Shown here one piece after another: positions 53,701 to 64,000 of a stretch of DNA of 64,000 nt. Under the pieces are notes generated by a model, which did no database searches, was not told the DNA's origin, and saw only the letters and a program-made list of their open reading frames with translations. The position numbers and the translations under genes are program-made. Location of the stretch: contig CP136061.1 in NCBI GenBank assembly GCA_032622095.1, positions 262,912,077 through 262,976,076 of the forward strand. The letters run 5' to 3'. This DNA is from Siphonodentalium dalli (lineage: Eukaryota > Mollusca > Scaphopoda > Gadilida > Siphonodentaliidae). Position 1 is the first letter of the stretch. Every line of letters starts with the position of its first letter.

Positions 53701-56700
53701 GGTGATCCCATTTTATTGACCATAATCAAGATGAAAACATGTTTTTTTTCGCTGATGGGACGGAAGCGAAATTGCAGAACGAAAATGTAAACACCAAATC
53801 ACCCCATGCATTCACATTTCCCCGTCCCGCGGCGATATTTTTACATAAAATGTTAGATTAATATCTTCTCGACATCATTGCAACATTTTATTGACCATAA
53901 TCAAGATGAAAACATGTTTTTTTTCGCTGATGGGACGGAAGCGAAATTGCAGAACGGGATGGGACGGTATTAGATAGGATGGGACGGTATTAGAAAACGC
54001 AGAACAGCTAAGATAGACCCCTAAACTTGCTGTTTAGCAATAATACAGCATGTAGCAGCACCAAAATGGCTCTATATGGTCATCAGTGCAGCATTTTATT
54101 GGTGATCCCATTTTATTGACCATAATCAAGATGAAAACATGTTTTTTTTCGCTGATGGGACGGAAGCGAAATTGCAGAACGAAAATGTAAACACCAAATC
54201 ACCCCATGCATTCACATTTCCCCGTCCCGCGGCGATATTTTTACATAAAATGTTAGATTAACATCTTCTCGACATCATTGTAACATTTTATTGACCATAA
54301 TCAAGATGAAAACATGTTTTTTTTCGCTGATGGGACGGAAGCGAAATTGCAGAACGGGATGGGACGGTATTAGATAGGATGGGACGGTATTAGAAAACGC
54401 AGAACAGCTAAGATAGACCCCTAAACTTGCTGTTTAGCAATAATACAGCATGTAGCAGCACCAAAATGGCTCTATATGGTCATCAGTGCAGCATTTTATT
54501 GGTGATCCCATTTTATTGACCATAATCAAGATGAAAACATGTTTTTTTTCGCTGATGGGACGGAAGCGAAATTGCAGAACGAAAATGTAAACACCAAATC
54601 ACCCCATGCATTCACATTTCTCCGTCCCGCGGCGATATTTTTACATAAAATGTTAGATTAACATCTTCTCGACATCATTGTAACATTTTATTGACCATAA
54701 TCAAGATGAAAACATGTTTTTTTTCGCTGATGGTACGGAAGCGAAATTGCAGAACGGGATGGGACGGTATTAGATAGGATGGGACGGTATTAGAAAACGC
54801 AGAACAGCTAAGATAGACCCCTAAACTTGCTGTTTAGCAATAATACAGCATGTAGCAGCACCAAAATGGCTCTATATGGTCATCAGTGCAGCATTTTATT
54901 GGTGATTCCATTTTATTGACCATAATCAAGATGAAAACATGTTTTTTTTCGCTGATGGGACGGAAGCGAAATTGCAGAACGAAAATGTAAACACCAAATC
55001 ACCCCATGCATTCACATTTCCCCGTCCCGCGGCGATATTTTTACATAAAATGTTAGATTAACATCTTCTCGACATCATTGCAACATTTTATTGACCATAA
55101 TCAAGATGAAAACATGTTTTTTTTCGCTGATGGGACGGAAGCGAAATTGCAGAACGGGATGGGACGGTATTAGATAGGATGGGACGGTATTAGAAAACGC
55201 AGAACAGCTAAGATAGACCCCTAAACTTGCTGTTTAGCAATAATACAGCATGTAGCAGCACCAAAATGGCTCTATATGGTCATCAGTGCAGCATTTTATT
55301 GGTGATCCCATTTTATTGACCATAATCAAGATGAAAACATGTTTTTTTTCGCTGATGGGACGGAAGCGAAATTGCAGAACGAAAATGTAAACACCAAATC
55401 ACCCCATGCATTCACATTTCCCCGTCCCTCGGCGATATTTTTACATAAAATGTTAGATTAATATCTTCTCGACATCATTGCAACATTTTATTGACCATAA
55501 TCAAGATGAAAACATGTTTTTTTTTCGCTGATGGGACGGAAGCGAAATTGCAGAACGGGATGGGACGGTATTAGATAGGATGGGACGGTATTAGAAAACG
55601 CAGAACAGCTAAGATAGACCCCTAAACTTGCTGTTTAGCAATAATACAGCATGTAGCAGCACCAAAATGGCTCTATATGGTCATCAGTGCAGCATTTTAT
55701 TGGTGGTCCCATTTTATTGACCATAATCAAGATGAAAACATGTTTTTTTTCGCTGATGGGACGGAAGCGAAATTGCAGAACGAAAATGTAAACAAACACC
55801 AAATCACCCCATGCATTCACATTTCCCCGTCTCGCGGCGATATTTTTACATAAAATGTTAGATTAACATCTTCTCGACATCATTGTAACATTTTATTGAC
55901 CATAATCAAGATGAAAACATGTTTTTTTTCGCTGATGGGACGGAAGCGAAATTGCAGAACGGGATGGGACGGTATTAGATAGGATGGGACGGTATTAGAA
56001 AACGCAGAACAGCTAAGATAGACCCCTAAACTTGCTGTTTAGCAATAATACAGCATGTAGCAGCACCAAAATGGCTCTATATGGTCATCAGTGCAGCATT
56101 TTATTGGTGATCCCATTTTATTGACCATAATCAAGATGAAAACATGTTTTTTTTCGCTGATGGGACGGAAGCGAAATTGCAGAACGAAAATGTAAACACC
56201 AAATCACCCCATGCATTCACATTTCCCCGTCCCTCGGCGATATTTTTACATAAAATGTTAGATTAATATCTTCTCGACATCATTGTAACATTTTATTGAC
56301 CATAATCAAGATGAAAACATGTTTTTTTTCGCTGATGGGACGGAAGCGAAATTGCAGAACGGGATGGGACGGTATTAGATAGGATGGGACGGTATTAGAA
56401 AACGCAGAACAGCTAAGATAGACCCCTAAACTTGCTGTTTAGCAATAATACAGCATGTAGCAGCACCAAAATGGCTCTATATGGTCATCAGTGCAGCATT
56501 TTATTGGTGATCCCATTTTATTGACCATAATCAAGATGAAAACATGTTTTTTTTCGCTGATGGGACGGAAGCGAAATTGCAGAACGAAAATGTAAACAAA
56601 CACCAAATCACCCCATGCATTCACATTTCCCCGTCCCGCGGCGATATTTTTACATAAAATGTTAGATTAACATATTCTCGACATCATTGTAACATTTTAT

Positions 56701-59700
56701 TGACCATAATCAAGATGAAAACATGTTTTTGTTTCGCTGATGGGACGGAAGCGAAATTGCAGAACGGGATGGGACGGTATTAGATAGGATGGGACGGTAT
56801 TAGAAAACGCAGAACAGCTAAGATAGACCCCTAAACTTGCTGTTTAGCAATAATACAGCATGTAGCAGCACCAAAATGGCTCTATATGGTCATCAGTGCA
56901 GCATTTTATTGGTGGTCCCATTTTATTGACCATAATCAAGATGAAAACATGTTTTTTTTCGCTGATGGGACGGAAGCGAAATTGCAGAACGAAAATGTAA
57001 ACAAACACCAAATCACCCCATGCATTCACATTTCCCCGTCTCGCGGCGATATTTTTACATAAAATGTTAGATTAACATCTTCTCGACATCATTGTAACAT
57101 TTTATTGACCATAATCAAGATGAAAACATGTTTTTTTTCGCTGATGGGACGGAAGCGAAATTGCAGAACGGGATGGGACGGTATTAGATAGGATGGGACG
57201 GTATTAGAAAACGCAGAACAGCTAAGATAGACCCCTAAACTTTCTGTTTAGCAATAATACAGCATGTAGCAGCACCAAAATGGCTCTATATGGTCATCAG
57301 TGCAGCATTTTATTGGTGATCCCATTTTATTGACCATAATCAAGATGAAAACATGTTTTTTTTCGCTGATGGGACGGAAGCGAAATTGCAGAACGAAAAT
57401 GTAAACACCAAATCACCCCATGCATTCACATTTCCCCGTCCCGCGGCGATATTTTTACATAAAATGTTAGATTAATATCTTCTCGACATCATTGCAACAT
57501 TTTATTGACCATAATCAAGATGAAAACATGTTTTTTTTCGCTGATGGGACGGAAGCGAAATTGCAGAACGGGATGGGACGGTATTAGATAGGATGGGACG
57601 GTATTAGAAAACGCAGAACAGCTAAGATAGACCCCTAAACTTGCTGTTTAGCAATAATACAGCATGTAGCAGCACCAAAATGGCTCTATATGGTCATCAG
57701 TGCAGCATTTTATTGGTGATCCCATTTTATTGACCATAATCAAGATGAAAACATGTTTTTTTTCGCTGATGGGACGGAAGCGAAATTGCAGAACGAAAAT
57801 GTAAACACCAAATCACCCCATGCATTCACATTTCCCCGTCCCGCGGCGATATTTTTACATAAAATGTTAGATTAACATCTTCTCGACATCATTGTAACAT
57901 TTTATTGACCATAATCAAGATGAAAACATGTTTTTTTTCGCTGATGGGACGGAAGCGAAATTGCAGAACGGGATGGGACGGTATTAGATAGGATGGGACG
58001 GTATTAGAAAACGCAGAACAGCTAAGATAGACCCCTAAACTTGCTGTTTAGCAATAATACAGCATGTAGCAGCACCAAAATGGCTCTATATGGTCATCAG
58101 TGCAGCATTTTATTGGTGATCCCATTTTATTGACCATAATCAAGATGAAAACATGTTTTTTTTCGCTGATGGGACGGAAGCGAAATTGCAGAACGAAAAT
58201 GTAAACACCAAATCACCCCATGCATTCACATTTCTCCGTCCCGCGGCGATATTTTTACATAAAATGTTAGATTAACATCTTCTCGACATCATTGTAACAT
58301 TTTATTGACCATAATCAAGATGAAAACATGTTTTTTTTCGCTGATGGGACGGAAGCGAAATTGCAGAACGAAAATGTAAACACCAAATCACCCCATGCAT
58401 TCACATTTCCCCGTCCCGCGGCGATATTTTTACATAAAATGTTAGATTAACATCTTCTCGACATCATTGCAACATTTTATTGACCATAATCAAGATGAAA
58501 ACATGTTTTTTTTCGCTGATGGGACGGAAGCGAAATTGCAGAACGGGATGGGACGGTATTAGATAGGATGGGACGGTATTAGAAAACGCAGAACAGCTAA
58601 GATAGACCCCTAAACTTGCTGTTTAGCAATAATACAGCATGTAGCAGCACCAAAATGGCTCTATATGGTCATCAGTGCAGCATTTTATTGGTGATCCCAT
58701 TTTATTGACCATAATCAAGATGAAAACATGTTTTTTTTCGCTGATGGGACGGAAGCGAAATTGCAGAACGAAAATGTAAACACCAAATCACCCCATGCAT
58801 TCACATTTCCCCGTCCCGCGGCGATATTTTTACATAAAATGTTAGATTAACATCTTCTCGACATCATTGCAACATTTTATTGACCATAATCAAGATGAAA
58901 ACATGTTTTTTTTCGCTGATGGGACGGAAGCGAAATTGCAGAACGGGATGGGACGGTATTAGATAGGATGGGACGGTATTAGAAAACGCAGAACAGCTAA
59001 GATAGACCCCTAAACTTGCTGTTTAGCAATAATACAGCATGTAGCAGCACCAAAATGGCTCTATATGGTCATCAGTGCAGCATTTTATTGGTGATCCCAT
59101 TTTATTGACCATAATCAAGATGAAAACATGTTTTTTTTCGCTGATGGGACGGAAGCGAAATTGCAGAACGAAAATGTAAACACCAAATCACCCCATGCAT
59201 TCACATTTCCCCGTCCCTCGGCGATATTTTTACATAAAATGTTAGATTAATATCTTCTCGACATCATTGCAACATTTTATTGACCATAATCAAGATGAAA
59301 ACATGTTTTTTTTTCGCTGATGGGACGGAAGCGAAATTGCAGAACGGGATGGGACGGTATTAGATAGGATGGGACGGTATTAGAAAACGCAGAACAGCTA
59401 AGATAGACCCCTAAACTTGCTGTTTAGCAATAATACAGCATGTAGCAGCACCAAAATGGCTCTATATGGTCATCAGTGCAGCATTTTATTGGTGGTCCCA
59501 TTTTATTGACCATAATCAAGATGAAAACATGTTTTTTTTCGCTGATGGGACGGAAGCGAAATTGCAGAACGAAAATGTAAACAAACACCAAATCACCCCA
59601 TGCATTCACATTTCCCCGTCTCGCGGCGATATTTTTACATAAAATGTTAGATTAACATCTTCTCGACATCATTGTAACATTTTATTGACCATAATCAAGA

Positions 59701-62700
59701 TGAAAACATGTTTTTTTTCGCTGATGGGACGGAAGCGAAATTGCAGAACGGGATGGGACGGTATTAGATAGGATGGGACGGTATTAGAAAACGCAGAACA
59801 GCTAAGATAGACCCCTAAACTTGCTGTTTAGCAATAATACAGCATGTAGCAGCACCAAAATGGCTCTATATGGTCATCAGTGCAGCATTTTATTGGTGAT
59901 CCCATTTTATTGACCATAATCAAGATGAAAACATGTTTTTTTTCGCTGATGGGACGGAAGCGAAATTGCAGAACGAAAATGTAAACACCAAATCACCCCA
60001 TGCATTCACATTTCCCCGTCCCTCGGCGATATTTTTACATAAAATGTTAGATTAATATCTTCTCGACATCATTGTAACATTTTATTGACCATAATCAAGA
60101 TGAAAACATGTTTTTTTTCGCTGATGGGACGGAAGCGAAATTGCAGAACGGGATGGGACGGTATTAGATAGGATGGGACGGTATTAGAAAACGCAGAACA
60201 GCTAAGATAGACCCCTAAACTTGCTGTTTAGCAATAATACAGCATGTAGCAGCACCAAAATGGCTCTATATGGTCATCAGTGCAGCATTTTATTGGTGAT
60301 CCCATTTTATTGACCATAATCAAGATGAAAACATGTTTTTTTTCGCTGATGGGACGGAAGCGAAATTGCAGAACGAAAATGTAAACAAACACCAAATCAC
60401 CCCATGCATTCACATTTCCCCGTCCCGCGGCGATATTTTTACATAAAATGTTAGATTAACATATTCTCGACATCATTGTAACATTTTATTGACCATAATC
60501 AAGATGAAAACATGTTTTTGTTTCGCTGATGGGACGGAAGCGAAATTGCAGAACGGGATGGGACGGTATTAGATAGGATGGGACGGTATTAGAAAACGCA
60601 GAACAGCTAAGATAGACCCCTAAACTTGCTGTTTAGCAATAATACAGCATGTAGCAGCACCAAAATGGCTCTATATGGTCATCAGTGCAGCATTTTATTG
60701 GTGGTCCCATTTTATTGACCATAATCAAGATGAAAACATGTTTTTTTTCGCTGATGGGACGGAAGCGAAATTGCAGAACGAAAATGTAAACAAACACCAA
60801 ATCACCCCATGCATTCACATTTCCCCGTCTCGCGGCGATATTTTTACATAAAATGTTAGATTAACATCTTCTCGACATCATTGTAACATTTTATTGACCA
60901 TAATCAAGATGAAAACATGTTTTTTTTCGCTGATGGGACGGAAGCGAAATTGCAGAACGGGATGGGACGGTATTAGATAGGATGGGACGGTATTAGAAAA
61001 CGCAGAACAGCTAAGATAGACCCCTAAACTTTCTGTTTAGCAATAATACAGCATGTAGCAGCACCAAAATGGCTCTATATGGTCATCAGTGCAGCATTTT
61101 ATTGGTGATCCCATTTTATTGACCATAATCAAGATGAAAACATGTTTTTTTTCGCTGATGGGACGGAAGCGAAATTGCAGAACGAAAATGTAAACACCAA
61201 ATCACCCCATGCATTCACATTTCCCCGTCCCGCGGCGATATTTTTACATAAAATGTTAGATTAATATCTTCTCGACATCATTGCAACATTTTATTGACCA
61301 TAATCAAGATGAAAACATGTTTTTTTTCGCTGATGGGACGGAAGCGAAATTGCAGAACGGGATGGGACGGTATTAGATAGGATGGGACGGTATTAGAAAA
61401 CGCAGAACAGCTAAGATAGACCCCTAAACTTGCTGTTTAGCAATAATACAGCATGTAGCAGCACCAAAATGGCTCTATATGGTCATCAGTGCAGCATTTT
61501 ATTGGTGATCCCATTTTATTGACCATAATCAAGATGAAAACATGTTTTTTTTCGCTGATGGGACGGAAGCGAAATTGCAGAACGAAAATGTAAACACCAA
61601 ATCACCCCATGCATTCACATTTCCCCGTCCCGCGGCGATATTTTTACATAAAATGTTAGATTAACATCTTCTCGACATCATTGTAACATTTTATTGACCA
61701 TAATCAAGATGAAAACATGTTTTTTTTCGCTGATGGGACGGAAGCGAAATTGCAGAACGGGATGGGACGGTATTAGATAGGATGGGACGGTATTAGAAAA
61801 CGCAGAACAGCTAAGATAGACCCCTAAACTTGCTGTTTAGCAATAATACAGCATGTAGCAGCACCAAAATGGCTCTATATGGTCATCAGTGCAGCATTTT
61901 ATTGGTGATCCCATTTTATTGACCATAATCAAGATGAAAACATGTTTTTTTTCGCTGATGGGACGGAAGCGAAATTGCAGAACGAAAATGTAAACACCAA
62001 ATCACCCCATGCATTCACATTTCTCCGTCCCGCGGCGATATTTTTACATAAAATGTTAGATTAACATCTTCTCGACATCATTGTAACATTTTATTGACCA
62101 TAATCAAGATGAAAACATGTTTTTTTTCGCTGATGGTACGGAAGCGAAATTGCAGAACGGGATGGGACGGTATTAGATAGGATGGGACGGTATTAGAAAA
62201 CGCAGAACAGCTAAGATAGACCCCTAAACTTGCTGTTTAGCAATAATACAGCATGTAGCAGCACCAAAATGGCTCTATATGGTCATCAGTGCAGCATTTT
62301 ATTGGTGATTCCATTTTATTGACCATAATCAAGATGAAAACATGTTTTTTTTCGCTGATGGGACGGAAGCGAAATTGCAGAACGAAAATGTAAACACCAA
62401 ATCACCCCATGCATTCACATTTCCCCGTCCCGCGGCGATATTTTTACATAAAATGTTAGATTAACATCTTCTCGACATCATTGCAACATTTTATTGACCA
62501 TAATCAAGATGAAAACATGTTTTTTTTCGCTGATGGGACGGAAGCGAAATTGCAGAACGGGATGGGACGGTATTAGATAGGATGGGACGGTATTAGAAAA
62601 CGCAGAACAGCTAAGATAGACCCCTAAACTTGCTGTTTAGCAATAATACAGCATGTAGCAGCACCAAAATGGCTCTATATGGTCATCAGTGCAGCATTTT

Positions 62701-64000
62701 ATTGGTGATCCCATTTTATTGACCATAATCAAGATGAAAACATGTTTTTTTTCGCTGATGGGACGGAAGCGAAATTGCAGAACGAAAATGTAAACACCAA
62801 ATCACCCCATGCATTCACATTTCCCCGTCCCTCGGCGATATTTTTACATAAAATGTTAGATTAATATCTTCTCGACATCATTGCAACATTTTATTGACCA
62901 TAATCAAGATGAAAACATGTTTTTTTTTCGCTGATGGGACGGAAGCGAAATTGCAGAACGGGATGGGACGGTATTAGATAGGATGGGACGGTATTAGAAA
63001 ACGCAGAACAGCTAAGATAGACCCCTAAACTTGCTGTTTAGCAATAATACAGCATGTAGCAGCACCAAAATGGCTCTATATGGTCATCAGTGCAGCATTT
63101 TATTGGTGGTCCCATTTTATTGACCATAATCAAGATGAAAACATGTTTTTTTTCGCTGATGGGACGGAAGCGAAATTGCAGAACGAAAATGTAAACAAAC
63201 ACCAAATCACCCCATGCATTCACATTTCCCCGTCTCGCGGCGATATTTTTACATAAAATGTTAGATTAACATCTTCTCGACATCATTGTAACATTTTATT
63301 GACCATAATCAAGATGAAAACATGTTTTTTTTCGCTGATGGGACGGAAGCGAAATTGCAGAACGGGATGGGACGGTATTAGATAGGATGGGACGGTATTA
63401 GAAAACGCAGAACAGCTAAGATAGACCCCTAAACTTGCTGTTTAGCAATAATACAGCATGTAGCAGCACCAAAATGGCTCTATATGGTCATCAGTGCAGC
63501 ATTTTATTGGTGATCCCATTTTATTGACCATAATCAAGATGAAAACATGTTTTTTTTCGCTGATGGGACGGAAGCGAAATTGCAGAACGAAAATGTAAAC
63601 ACCAAATCACCCCATGCATTCACATTTCCCCGTCCCTCGGCGATATTTTTACATAAAATGTTAGATTAATATCTTCTCGACATCATTGTAACATTTTATT
63701 GACCATAATCAAGATGAAAACATGTTTTTTTTCGCTGATGGGACGGAAGCGAAATTGCAGAACGGGATGGGACGGTATTAGATAGGATGGGACGGTATTA
63801 GAAAACGCAGAACAGCTAAGATAGACCCCTAAACTTGCTGTTTAGCAATAATACAGCATGTAGCAGCACCAAAATGGCTCTATATGGTCATCAGTGCAGC
63901 ATTTTATTGGTGATCCCATTTTATTGACCATAATCAAGATGAAAACATGTTTTTTTTCGCTGATGGGACGGAAGCGAAATTGCAGAACGAAAATGTAAAC
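47761..64000. repeat. 401/405-bp satellite array with higher-order repeats, runs off the window
   Basis: About 40 monomers are tandem, mostly >97% alike by eye. A monomer is an alpha half (~175 bp, from AACGAAAATGTAAAC) plus a beta half (~225 bp, GGGATGGGACGGTATTAGAT... to ...GGTGATCCCATTTTATTG), each ending in the same ~75-bp block (ATAATCAAGATGAAAACATG to GAAATTGCAGAACG). Length variants are 401 and 405 bp (AAAC insertion). Diagnostic variants recur at 2,809, 3,614 and 3,789 bp. The 61-aa open frames inside are by-products. Confidence 0.95.

Noticed and set aside
47827-63223. Thirteen copies of a 61-aa minus-strand open frame in the satellite
   Set aside because: They recur only because the monomer recurs, appear only in the 405-bp variant, and have no coding signature or promoter.
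45820-64000. CRISPR-like array
   Set aside because: Tandem repeats without unique spacers, in an animal genome; this is satellite DNA.

Overview
The window is eukaryotic, almost certainly from a marine invertebrate animal (I lean towards a mollusc or other lophotrochozoan, but nothing here proves the phylum). The signs are a spliced host gene with canonical GT-AG introns, two non-LTR retrotransposons, a Mutator-like (MULE) DNA transposon, a 15.6-kb Polinton/Maverick, several foldback elements, microsatellites and a satellite array that runs off the right edge. Most of the DNA is mobile or repetitive. Only one gene looks like ordinary host sequence: a Tpt1/KptA-type tRNA 2'-phosphotransferase at the left edge.

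Layout. 1-3033 (minus): four exons of the Tpt1-like gene, with a ~180-bp minisatellite in one intron. 3.1-5.3 kb: an unknown basic protein with a conserved 3' hairpin, a LINE 3' fragment and a TATG/CA microsatellite. 6.06-6.62 kb: a frameshifted SGNH-hydrolase-like gene. 6.7-7.1 kb: a foldback element. 7.14-28.2 kb: a nested stack. A MULE transposase relic is split by a non-LTR retrotransposon (LINE-A), whose ORF2 is split between endonuclease and reverse transcriptase by a Polinton. The Polinton has AGTAGT...ACTACT ends and a 6-bp target duplication with one mismatch. 28.2-34.3 kb: palindrome arrays, a TIR element, arrays of TGACCTTGACCTT-type repeats and tandem duplications. 34.4-38.4 kb (minus): a second, much better preserved MULE encoding a DDE transposase with SWIM finger, followed by a Ulp1-like protease with PHD finger. 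39.5-45.5 kb (minus): LINE-B, with a PHD-finger ORF1. 45.8-46.8 kb: a ~190-bp satellite. 46.8-64 kb: a ~401/405-bp satellite with higher-order organisation.

The Polinton carries the expected virus-like set on the minus strand: protein-primed-type PolB, packaging ATPase, integrase with chromodomain, double jelly-roll major capsid, penton-like minor capsid, adenain-like protease and small conserved virion or membrane proteins. They are tightly packed, often overlapping by a few bases. PolB, integrase, protease and two smaller genes each contain a stop or frameshift, so this copy is probably dead, unless indels are assembly errors. Its right part is the most unusual. PolB and a CCHC zinc-knuckle gene diverge from a 198-bp inverted repeat with a TATA box in each arm, and share their first 32 codons. 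Next to it a second divergent pair diverges from a ~69-bp inverted repeat, and both genes of that pair end in near-perfect metazoan histone-mRNA 3' stem-loops about 20 nt after the stop codon. I know of no description of this, and consider histone-type (replication-coupled, non-polyadenylated) 3' ends on Polinton genes the best candidate for an undescribed system here.
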